A stretch of 64,000 bases of DNA from Proteles cristata cristata (lineage: Eukaryota; Chordata; Mammalia; Carnivora; Hyaenidae), in the NCBI GenBank assembly GCA_017311185.1, contig JAESUZ010005104.1, positions 186,001 to 250,000 of the forward strand. Reading direction: 5' to 3'. Of the stretch, positions 34,050-43,664 are shown piece after piece. How positions within the stretch are numbered: position 1 is the first letter of the stretch; each line of letters begins with the position of its first letter. The translations under genes and the position numbers were made by a program. Under the pieces are notes generated by a model, which searched no databases, was not told the DNA's origin, and saw only the letters and a program-made list of their open reading frames with translations.

Positions 34050-35645
34050 GGATTGCTTGGCTTTTTAAATGATGAATTTTCAGTTCTTGACACATTGTAG
34101 ATATTAGCCCTTTGCTGAATATGTGGAATGCAAATATTTTCTCCCACTGTGTAGCTTGTTTTTCATCCTTTTAAACATATCTCCAGGTGCCTGGGTGGTT
34201 CAGTCAGTTAAGCATCTGACTCTTGATTTTGGATCAGGTCATGACAGCAGAGAGCCAGCTTGGTATTCTCTCTCTCTCTCTCTCACTCTCTCTCACCCCC
34301 TCCCATATGTGTGCATATGTTCTCTCTCTCTCAAAATAAATAATTTTAAAAAAGTCTCAGAAAGAAAAAGTTAATGTTGATAAAGTTAATTGATCATTTT
34401 CTCCATTTAGGAGCATACTTTTGGTATCATGTCTCAAAGATTTTTTCCTGAGTTACTTTCTTTTTTCCCCCCGAGTTACCTTCTAAAATTCTTTAGTTTT
34501 ACATTTTACACTTAAATCGGGATTCATTTTGAGATTTTCCTTTTTATGGTTTGAGGTTTAGGTTGACGTTGGATCCCTGCCCCCTATTGATATCTAATTG
34601 CTTTGGCATATTGTTGAAAAGATTCCTCCATTGAGTTCCTTTTTATTTTATGGTGGTAAAATTTACAGTCACATAAAATTCATAATTTTAACAATTTTTA
34701 CAGTTCAGTGGCATTAAGTACATTCATATTGCTGTGTAACTATCTCCACAATCCATCTCCAGAACTTTTTCAACTTCTCAAACTGAAACTCTGTCCCCAT
34801 TAAATAACTCCCCATTCCTCCCTCCCCCTGCCCCTGGCAACCACCATTCAGCTCTCTGTCTCTGTGAATCTGGCTATACTAGATACTTCCTGTTAGTGGA
34901 ATCATAGAATATTCTCCTCTTGTGTCTGGCTTAGTTAACTTAATGTAATGTCCTCAGCCATGCTGCAGCATGTTTCAGAATTTCCACATTTTGGCTGTTT
35001 GGAATAATGCTGCTATGAATATTTGTGTACAAATATTTGTTCAAGCCCCTGCTTTCAATTATTTTGGGCCATTGAATTGCTTTTGCATGCTTGTCAAAAA
35101 TCAGCTAACTGTACTTGTGTGAGGCTGTTTCTGGGTTTTCTGTTCTCTTCCAATAAGCAATGTCTCTGTCCCCTAATAAACAATATATTAACATCTATAC
35201 CTTAAGTCTTGAAATCAAGTAGAGTGATTCTTCCTGCTTTATTCTTATTTTTCAGAATTGCTTTAGCTCTTTTAATTTCCTTTCAACTTTTAGAACAATC
35301 TTGTCTATATCTATAAGGAATTTTTCTGGGATTCTGAAAAGAATTGCATTATAACCATCTTTATCGTATTGAGCCTTCCAATCAATGAACACAGAATGTC
35401 TTTCCGTGTATTTAGATCTTTGATTCTTTTCACCAGTGTTTTGCTGTTTCCAGCGTACAACTTTTGTACATATTTTGTTAGATTTACATCTCTGTGTTTT
35501 GGTTTTGGAGTGATTGTAAATGATGTTGTATTTTTAATTTTGGTTTTCATGTGCTCATTGCTAGTGCATAGAAGTGGTAATTGATTTTTATACTTTGATC
35601 TTGAATCTTTGTATTTTTCCGAGTTCATTTATTAGTTCTAAGGCC
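34050..35645 (-). mobile_element. Old L1 tract, second segment
   Basis: L1 complement phrases: GGAATGCAAATATTTTCTCC, GAGGTTTAGGTTGACGTTGG, a second 3' end with CCCCTGCCCCTGGCAACCAC near 34827, and ORF2-type TCTGGGATTCTGAAAAGAAT. Contains one SINE. At least two L1 copies are joined here. Confidence 0.82.
34183..34352 (+). mobile_element. Carnivore tRNA-Lys SINE, internally shortened
   Basis: Head CCAGGTGCCTGGGTGGTTCA, then a deletion that removes most of the middle before the (CT)n stretch; tail CAAAATAAATAATTTT. Confidence 0.85.
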
Positions 35646-35840
35646 TTTTTTTAAAAGTTTGTTTATTTTGAGAGAGAGAGAGAGAGAGCACATGCAAGAG
35701 CAGGGAAGAGGCAGACAAAGAAGGGGAGAGAGCCATGAGCACAGAGCCTGATGGGGGGCTCAAGACCACAACCATGAGGTCATGACCTGAGCCAAAACTG
35801 AGACTCAGATGCTTAACTGACTGAGTCATTCAGGCACCCC
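35646..35840 (-). mobile_element. Carnivore tRNA-Lys SINE
   Basis: Head complement GAGTCATTCAGGCACCCC. Confidence 0.87.
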
Positions 35841-35852
35841 TAGGTCTTTTTC

Positions 35853-36041
35853 TTTTTTTAAGTTTATTTATCTTGAGAGAGAGTGCATGCATAGCAAATG
35901 CAAGCTAGGGAGGAAGAGAGAGAATTTCAAGCGGGCTCTGTGCTGTCAGTGCAGAGCGTGAGGTGGGGCTCGATCCCACGATCATGACTGGAGCTGAAAT
36001 CAAGAGTGGGAGGCCCAACCAACAAAGCCACTCAGGCATCC
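35853..36041 (-). mobile_element. Carnivore tRNA-Lys SINE, same orientation as its neighbour
   Basis: Only about 12 bp after the previous copy; diverged head complement CCACTCAGGCATCC. Confidence 0.85.
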
Positions 36042-36682
36042 TTATCTAGGACTTCCCTAGCTAGAGAGGAGGTTGTTGCATTTTTTTTTTTAATGACTCA
36101 GAATATGGTCTGTCCTGATATAGGTTCTCTGGGCACTTAAAAAGAATGTATATTCTGCTTTGTTGGGTAGTGCTATATCAATGTTGATAAGATCCTATTG
36201 TTTAATAGAGCCGTTGAGTTCTTCTATCTTCTTTCTGATTTTCTGTCCATTTGTTCCATCAATTGTTGAGAGAGGAGTTTTGAGGCTTCAACTATAATTA
36301 TCAATTTGTCTATTCCTCCACTCAGTTTTATCAATTTCACATTATTTTCCAGCTCTTTTATTTGGTGCAAATGCATTTGTGGTTGCTATGTCTTCTTGAC
36401 ACATTGGCCTTTTCATAAGTAGGTAATATTTTTCTCGGTTTCTGGTAATTTTCTTAATGAAGTCTACTTTATCTGATATTAATACGGCCACTCTGCATTT
36501 ATTGGATTGATGTTTGCTTAGTATACCCTTTTCTATCCTTTGCTTTCAACCCACACATGGGATTGTACTTGAAATGAGTTAATTTTAAATAGCATATATT
36601 TAGGTCATATATTTTTGTCTGCTCTACCAATCTCTGTTGTTTGATTGTATTTAGACCATATACATTTAAAGTAATGTAATTA

Positions 36683-36903
36683 GAGGGGCGCCTGGGTGGC
36701 TCAGTCAGTTAAGCCTGTGATTTCAGCTCAGGTTAAGATCTTGTGGTTCGTGGGTTTGAGCCCCGCATCAGGCTCTGTGCTGATGGCTTGGAGCCTGGAG
36801 CCTGCTTCAGACTCTGTGTCTCCCTCTCTCTTTGTCCCTTCCCTGCTCGGACTCTGTCTCTCTCTCTCTCTCAAAAATAAATAAACATTAAAAAATTTTT
36901 AAA
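36683..36903 (+). mobile_element. Young carnivore SINE with 16-bp target duplication
   Basis: Perfect flanks TAAAGTAATGTAATTA at 36667-36682 and 36904-36919. Head GAGGGGCGCCTGGGTGGCTC. Confidence 0.96.
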
Positions 36904-37059
36904 TAAAGTAATGTAATTATTGATATGATAAAAGTTAAGTCTGCCACTTGATATTTGTTTCTGTTTCTACTCTCTTTTTGTTTCTGTTTACTTTTCCTGC
37001 CTTCCTGTGCTTTACTTAAATATCTTTTAGAATTCTATTTTTAATTATCTATAGTGGGT

Positions 37060-37267
37060 TTTTTTTTTTTTTTGAGAGAGAGACAGAGACAGAGAATGCA
37101 CGTGGGGAAGAGGGGTAGAGGGAGAAGGAGAGGGAGAGAGAAAATCTTAAGCAGGCTCCACGTCCAATGCAGAGCTTGACACGGAGCTCAGCCTCATGAC
37201 CCATGAGATCATGACCTGAGCCAAAATCAAGAGTTGGACACAACCAACTGAGCCACCCAGGGGCCCC
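37060..37267 (-). mobile_element. Carnivore tRNA-Lys SINE
   Basis: T run then GA-rich body; head complement GAGCCACCCAGGGGCCCC. Confidence 0.88.
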
Positions 37268-38199
37268 TGTAGTATTTTTGCCTGTATCTCTCTGTATAGT
37301 TTTTTAATGGTTGATCTAGGATTACATATTATACACATAACTCATCTAGACACCAGTCTATTGGTGTCAATATTTACCAGTTGGAATGAAGTATAGAAAC
37401 CTACCTCCCTTTACATCCCTTTATCCTCCCCTAATTATAGTATAAATATCTAGATATCTCTTTCTACATAGACCGAAAACCACTTTAGGCAGTGCAAAAA
37501 TTTTTGCTTCAAGCGTCAAACACAGCTTAGGAAATTCAAGAGGAGAAGGAATCTATTACATTTTTCAGGATTTTGCTGATCATCTTCTTCTTTCCTGATA
37601 TTTCAAGATTCCTCCCTTTATAATTTCCTTTCTGTTTAAAGAACACCCTTTAGCCATTCTTTTAGGGTACATCTGCTGGTGATACATTTCTTAGTTTTCT
37701 GCATCTGAGAATATACTCATTTCCCTTGCATTCCTGATGAATATATTCTGATATCGAATTCTGGGTTGACATTGTTTTTCTTCCAGCATTCAAAAAAAAA
37801 AAAAAAAGTACTACTTATCCTGTTCTCCATGGTTTCTAATGAAAAATCTTTGGTCATTTGATTTGTTTTCACCTTATAGGTGAAGGTGTCCTTTTTCTCT
37901 GATTCCTCTTAATATTTTTCTTTGTCTTAATTTTCAGAAATTTAATTATGATGTGTCTTGGTGTTAATTTCTTTGCGTTTAAATCCTGTTTGGAATTCGG
38001 GCAACATCTTGGATCTGTAGGATTTTTGGTTTTGTTTGTTACATTTAGGAAGTTTTAGCTATTATTTCTTTGAGTACTTTTTTTTTTTTTAAAGCCCTAC
38101 CCTCTTTCTCTACCCCTTTTGGAACTACAATGGCATGGATGTTAAATCTTCAGTTATCGTCATACATTTCCCTAAGGCCTTTTTAAAAATTTTTTTCCA

Positions 38200-38395
38200 G
38201 GGGCGCCTGGGTGGTTCAGACGGTTAAGCATCCAACTTCAGCTCAGGTCATGATCTCACGGTTTGTGGGTTCGAGCATCAGGCTCTGTGCTGACAGCTCA
38301 GTGTCTGGAGCCTGCTTCAGATTCTGTACTCCCTCTCTCTCTGACCCTCCCCTGCTCATGCTGTCTCTCTCTCTCTCTCAGAAATAAATAAAACA
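38200..38395 (+). mobile_element. Young carnivore SINE
   Basis: Head GGGGCGCCTGGGTGGTTCAG; flanks AAATTTTTTTCCA / AAATTTTTTCCA form the probable target duplication. Confidence 0.92.
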
Positions 38396-38454
38396 TTAAA
38401 AAAAATTTTTTCCATTCTACATTCTCTCTCTCTTGTTCAGATGAAATAATCCTA

Positions 38455-41400
38455 TTGTTCAAATTTACTTATTCTTTCCTCTATCCCCTCCATTTTGCTG
38501 TTGAGCAAAACTCTAATCTCCCCTCCAAAGTTGCAACCTCTATTGTGAGGGCTTTGTTACCAATGCGGAAAGTAAGACGAGGAGAGGCCAATTCACTAGT
38601 CTGGATTGTGAATTCACTAGCTGTTTGTCAAAGGGTGCTCTGCACATCATCACAGGCCCCTCTGCCCCTTGTAGGCCCCCAGAGCAGGGCCGGATGACGT
38701 AGACATTCATGCTACTTCTGGAAGCACCCAGAAAGGGCACCAGGAGGTGTTCTGCGATCCGACACTCTACAAACATCTGCTGCACTGGAGGAAAACATCC
38801 TTAACTATTTCAAAGCCAAAAGATAGAAGGAAGGTTGTTTTTCACTTCCTCTGCAGTTAAATTGGCTACTAGGAGCTTCCCAAACCCCAGTCCCCAGGAA
38901 TCGGGAGCCTAAATTTAGACTGTCCTTGGAAGGTCACCAGATCACCCCTGGCGCTGGGTCAGTCGGCAGCTGCTCAAGATAAACTTTGCTTTCTGCTGAC
39001 TCAGGCCTTTCCCTCATACAATTAATGAGATCCTGCCTCACTTCCCCTGGGAAAGCAGAACAATAGCTGTAGATGAGCAGGTGGCCTTGGCTGATGCGCT
39101 GGCCTGGGAGCCCCTCTCCAGAGATCTGGGATTCATGGCCCTGCCTAGGCCTGGACCCCTCTGACCTCAGCCTTCAGGCCCTGGCTCACTGTCTTGCCCC
39201 AGCCTCACTGTGCTCCATCTGTCCCCCAGTTACTGTGTCCCTTCCCACCTCTAGACTATTGCATGGAACTTCTTTCCTGGATCTTAGCTGAACTGTCACC
39301 TCCTCAGAGAGGTCTTTATCACTCTGCATCACACTGCCATCTCTTTATCCCATGGCTATGGGCACACCTGAAATGGCCCTACCCAGTTACTGGTTGAGGG
39401 CAGGACCTTGCTGGGTATGTTCTCCACCCAGAGACAGTGCTCAGGTTGCAGCAGGTGGTCAGAAGATGACCATGAGTGGAAGGAAGGGCAAGGTGCATCC
39501 TCATGCCCCTTCTAGGTCTGGGCTGGGTCTCTCTCTGGTGGCTCTGGTTTCACTGAAGGCCTAGGCCACAACCAACACAATGGTGTTGGGATAGAAATCA
39601 GACTGCAATAGGCAGAGACTGAAGCTTTTCCAGCAAGTGGAAGCTATCCTCAGAGAAACAAGGGTTTGCTGGGGCCGCCCTGGGATGCCAGGCCGGAGGT
39701 GGACCCTGGGATAGCCCCATGGTGAGGGAGGCAGGTTGGCAGGCAAAGAGAGGGGAGATCCTCATGCCGGCTGCAGCTCCAAGCTGGCTGGAGGGGGCGG
39801 CCATGGCCAGAGGTTAGCCACAGATCACAGGAAGCACCTTGCCATGGACAGATGCATGAAGATGGCCACTGTGTGCAGGCTCAGTCCTGGATTCTGATGG
39901 GAATACCAATAAGCAGATGGACAGTTCCAACTTGGGCCTCTGAGAGTAAGGCTAGGGGACAAGGGTAGAAAGGCATCCAAGACCAAGTGATCTCAGAAGC
40001 ACAACTTAGAAGATGAGCAGCCCTTACCTGAGGGACAGACATTGCAGACAGAAGAGGCCACGAGTGAGAGCAAGACCAGCCTGAGAGCCCAGAGAAAGGC
40101 AAGTGTGGATGGAACATGGAGTATGTGCAGCTGGACTGGCCAGGCCCAAGGGAGGCAGGCAGGCACCCATCATCCAGGAGTCAGCACTTAGTCTGTGGGT
40201 AGTGTGAGCCGTGATGCAGGTTTCAGGCAGAATGTGACCCAGGAGAGGGGCCTGCAAGCATGGTCTGCCCTGAGGAGAACAAACTGAGTGGGCAAGATTG
40301 GGGCCCAGAGGGCCTGAGGAGGCCACAGCAGTCACCCTGGAAGAAAAGCATGCCATGTTGGGGGACCTTGGGCAAAGTCCCTGGACTCAGGCCCAGAAGG
40401 AGTGGGATTGGGAGGGTGGGATGGGTGGTGCAGCTGGGCCCCCTGGAGTGGACAAAAGGAGAGGATGTCCAGGAAGGTCTGCAGGGAGAGACGGGAATGG
40501 CCAGGGAGTCTGCAGGGGGAGGAAGCAGTGAGGTGATGGCTGGGAAGAGGCAGTGGTCCTCAGAGCCGCATCCTGTGCAGAGATAAGGAGGTTGGGGGTT
40601 GTGGAAGGGGGTAAAACTCCTCCCCTCCCCGCACCTTCATACACAGAGCCCAGGAAACTTGCTTTGGGTGTCTCTCCATGCTGGCGGAACAGGGTATTGG
40701 CCTTATCTCAGAGCCATATGAGGAGGGAGAAGGAACCAGGTCCCAGGAAGGACAGATTTATCAAAACTCCTAGGCTGTAGCTGACCTCAATGTCAGGCCT
40801 TCTCTGTGGAGGGCCCTGCCCAGCAGAGCCAAGCACCTTGGACCAAAGGAAAGAACCCAGGTCCCAGCCACCTCAGTCCAAGACATAGATTTTGCTGGAA
40901 ATAAAAGAGCTGATGGGATGGGGAGGGAGCTGCCAGAAAAGGGCCCCATGGGGTTCTGGGCCGCAGGGTCTGGTGCCCCCACCTGAGTCTCAGGGGGGCC
41001 CAGAGTCCATCCCAGAGGGCCTTTCGAGAAACGGCTGGGCCATTGTGCAGAAGAATGCCCGGAAATCCCGAGCCTCCCGCCTCCAGCGAGGATGGGGGCT
41101 CTTCCTCCTGGCCAGGAAACTCCAAGTTAGCTTCCGGAGGGTGGCCTGGGGCCTGGGGTGCCAGGGGTACCACTGCCACTGGTGAGAGGGCAGAGCGCAG
41201 CACTTCTATGTCTCTTGTGTTTCTCCTCTCTGAGGGCTAGAGGACGCCCCCAAGCCTGGGGCTATAGGCTGCTCCGAGGAGGACAGTATGTTTGTTGAGT
41301 CACTGGAGAATACTGGGGACTTCCTGAAAATGGTGTCGCCTGAGCTGGGCCTCAAAGGATGGGGGATGGGAAACATCTCAGGAAGAGCAGCAGCCAGCAC

Positions 41401-41989
41401 AAAGGTTGGGAGGTCCGGGAATCCCCGGCGGTAGGGGCAGAGTGGGGGTCTCCGGAGGCGGTGGAAAGGCCCCCGTTCCACCTGCTTCATACTGGGGGAG
41501 GTGAGAGGGTGGGCAGTGGCGCTGGGCAGGACCTTGGGCTGGCGACCCACACACGCCTGCCTGGACTCTTGGCTTCTGGGAGACAGTGCCAGGACGGAGA
41601 GAGGAACTGCACAGTAAAGGTGCGGAGAAGGGGCTGGGGATGCGACTGAACTCCAGGGCGAGCTTCCTGGAGTAAGAGAGCGAGCTGTCGGTGGACAAGA
41701 GTCCCCCACACAAGCCTCTGCAAGGCGGTGATGGTGAAGGGTAGAGTGGAGCTGGCTTGGGTGGTAGAGACCTTCAGGCTCATTCCTGGATGTAGCGGGA
41801 GAAGTTGGTGCAGTCACGCAGCTCCCTGAAATGGAGAGGCTGGGACACAGGGAGTGGGTGCCCGCAGAGAGCGAGCCCAGCTACTTCAGGTCAGTCCGGA
41901 ACAAGCTCTGGACAAGAGCGGGTAAAAGGCTCGGGGGCGGCGGCCTGGAGAGGAGTGTTCCCGCGCCCTCAGCTACCCCCGGGGGCTGT
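38455..41989. other. Unique 5' flank of CLDN5, possible regulatory DNA
   Basis: Largely repeat-free and increasingly G+C-rich. One L2-like segment lies at about 39265-39360 (GTCACCTCCTCAGAGAGGTC). No exon is recognised; the long frames (for example 41206-41817 minus) are mirrored on both strands and lack domains. Its low repeat load next to a tissue-specific gene fits enhancer content, but this is inference. Confidence 0.4.
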
Positions 41990-42019
41990 TGTTTCCCTAA
42001 CTCCGGCTGCCGGGGGCGC

Positions 42020-42117
42020 CTGTGATTGGCTGAGGGTCGATGACCGGCGCACGGATTGGCTACTCGAGGACGAGGGGCCGGGCCCGCGGGGTAGAGTCCG
42101 CCCCCGAACCTTCAAAT
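42020..42117 (+). promoter_or_regulatory. CLDN5: Probable CLDN5 core promoter
   Basis: Two inverted CCAAT boxes (ATTGG at 42025-42029 and 42055-42059) stand exactly 30 bp apart, and a GC box (CCGCCCCC, 42098-42105) follows. The stretch is CpG-rich and lies about 200-300 bp before the claudin ATG. I see no convincing TATA box, so the transcription start is inferred to lie just downstream of the GC box. The role is inferred from motifs and position only. Confidence 0.55.
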
Positions 42118-42163
42118 GGGAAGCCCCCACAGAGGCGCCCGCAGTTCTGAGGCGGTGCTGTAG
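42116..42163 (+). CDS. Possible 15-codon upstream ORF in the CLDN5 leader
   Basis: An ATG at 42116 opens a 15-codon frame that ends in TAG at 42161-42163, about 155 bp before the claudin start and in another frame. If transcription starts upstream of it, this uORF could damp claudin-5 translation. Whether it lies in the mature leader is unknown, because the transcription start cannot be read from the sequence. Confidence 0.25.
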   Translation: MGSPHRGARSSEAVL

Positions 42164-42317
42164 ACTTGCTGGGGTTGTGGACTGGAGGTGGAGAGCCGGC
42201 AGTGAGCCGGGCGTAGAGGCACCAGGGCCCTCTCAGGGCACAAAGCCGCTCCACCAAGGCATCGCCGCGCCCTCCTGGAGGCCCGGGTGCCGTCGGGCGT
42301 CCATCTCGCCTCTAGCC

Positions 42318-42974
42318 ATGGGGTCGGCTGCGCTGGAGATCCTCGGCCTGGTGCTGTGCCTGGTGGGCTGGGTGGGCCTGATCCTGGCGTGCGGGCTGCC
42401 CATGTGGCAGGTGACTGCCTTCCTGGACCACAACATCGTGACGGCGCAGACCACCTGGAAGGGGCTGTGGATGTCGTGCGTGGTGCAGAGCACCGGGCAC
42501 ATGCAATGCAAGGTGTACGATTCGGTGCTGGCGCTGAGCACCGAGGTGCAAGCGGCGAGGGCGCTCACCGTGGGCGCAGTGCTGCTGGCACTCGTCGCGC
42601 TCTTCGTGACCCTGGCGGGCGCGCAGTGCACTACCTGCGTGGCCCCCGGTCCGGCCAAGGCGCGCGTGGCCCTCACCGGCGGCGCGCTCTACGCGCTCTG
42701 CGGGCTGCTGGCGCTCGTTCCGCTCTGTTGGTTCGCCAACATCGTGGTCCGTGAGTTCTACGATCCGACCGTGCCCATGTCGCAGAAGTACGAGTTGGGC
42801 GCGGCGCTGTACATCGGCTGGGCGGCTTCCGCGCTGCTCATGTGCGGCGGCGGCCTCGTGTGCTGCGGCGCCTGGGTCTGTGCTGGCCGCCCCGACTTCA
42901 GCTTCCCGGTCAAGTACTCCGCTCCGCGGCGGCCCACGGCCAGCGGCGACTATGACAAGAAGAACTACGTCTGA
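42318..42974 (+). CDS. CLDN5: Claudin-5, complete single-exon CDS
   Basis: Encodes 218 residues, the usual claudin-5 length. Claudin-5 is a four-pass membrane protein that seals tight junctions between endothelial cells, notably at the blood-brain barrier. Visible features: a first membrane segment at about residues 8-28; the claudin signature in the first extracellular loop with W30, G49-L50-W51, C54 and C64; R81 at the start of the second membrane segment; further membrane segments at about 82-102, 117-140 and 161-183; a short second extracellular loop around 141-160; and a C-terminal tail ending in Tyr-Val, the PDZ ligand that binds ZO proteins. T207 and Y217, described as phosphorylation sites in the family, are present. 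The ATG has G at -3 and G at +4. The frame is uninterrupted, G+C-rich and has no intron, as in other mammals. The reading frame continues open upstream without an ATG (see findings). Identification is from memory of the family. Confidence 0.97.
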   Translation: MGSAALEILGLVLCLVGWVGLILACGLPMWQVTAFLDHNIVTAQTTWKGLWMSCVVQSTGHMQCKVYDSVLALSTEVQAARALTVGAVLLALVALFVTLAGAQCTTCVAPGPAKARVALTGGALYALCGLLALVPLCWFANIVVREFYDPTVPMSQKYELGAALYIGWAASALLMCGGGLVCCGAWVCAGRPDFSFPVKYSAPRRPTASGDYDKKNYV

Positions 42975-43660
42975 AGGCGCCAGACTCGGCGGGACCCCTT
43001 ACGCCGGCCACTCCTGCAAGCGGGACGAGTGCCCAGGGGAGCCCCGCATGGGCGGCAGCCTATGCTAGGTGGCGCGGCGCACAGTCTCTGCGGAATGGTC
43101 GGCTCAGTGCCTGGACACCGCGCACCGACCGACTGAGACTTCACGCGCCCGCAGCCCGTTCTCTTCTACAGCCACTAGCCGGGCCCTGGGCCGCGCCCTG
43201 CCCTGAACAGGAGCCACGCACTTGGGGAGGACTTGCTCAGTTTCTTTTTCGTTGCGCAGAAATTGCTCCGATGTGAGTTGGGCGTGGGTTCCTTAGGCTG
43301 AATGGACAATGGACTGAAATGCCACTTTCCTCCCTGACCCTCAGGGTCTTGGATGCCGCCGTCCTCCCCAGCGGCTCCTGCTGATTCCAGCCGGGCAGAT
43401 GGAAAGCCCAGGGACCCCAGCCTGGACTGCCGGAGGGATGTATACAACCTGCCTTTACCCTAACAGCGGGGCCTGAGCCCAGGGGGGGGGTGCTCGAAAG
43501 ACTTGGCCTGGACTTCCCTGTCTCACCCCAGCAGTTCCCCAGGAGAGGCTAATGGGCACCAGGTCCTGCGCGGGGAGCTAGGGCCCTGCCCTCCTTTAAG
43601 CTTGTGGGGAGGGTAAGAATTTGCTTAGTAAATGGTTTGAATACCCTCCCACCTGTGTCC
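42975..43660 (+). other. CLDN5: CLDN5 3' untranslated region
   Basis: Sequence after the stop codon up to the likely cleavage zone. It holds no further coding signal. Its length, roughly 670-690 nt, is close to what I recall for the human gene. Confidence 0.6.
43627..43632 (+). terminator. CLDN5: Likely CLDN5 polyadenylation signal (AGTAAA)
   Basis: AGTAAA is a common variant of AATAAA. It sits about 650 nt after the claudin stop and is followed by a T/G-rich stretch (TGGTTTG, then TGTGTCCTGTC) that suits a downstream cleavage element. No canonical AATAAA lies nearer on this strand. Confidence 0.6.
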
Positions 43661-43664
43661 TGTC

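Larger units (their letters stand above)
36042..38450 (-). mobile_element. Old L1 tract, third segment
   Basis: Complement of L1 ORF2: GAATGTATATTCTGCTTTGT, TTTCTGATTTTCTGTCCATT, TCCACTCAGTTTTATCAATT, CTCTGCATTTATTGG. From about 37400 it is the more 5' L1 part (TTGCTTCAAGCGTCAAACAC; GATTTGTTTTCACCTTATAG). Confidence 0.78.

Noticed and set aside
41206..41817. 203-codon minus-strand frame upstream of CLDN5
   Set aside because: Starts at a non-ATG codon, Pro/Ser-rich, mirrored by open frames on the other strand in G+C-rich DNA.
42233..42676. 147-codon minus-strand frame opposite CLDN5
   Set aside because: Antisense shadow of the claudin-5 frame.
42287..42754. 155-codon open frame overlapping CLDN5 in another frame
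   Set aside because: A by-product of very high G+C in the claudin coding sequence; no domain, and the claudin frame explains the conservation.
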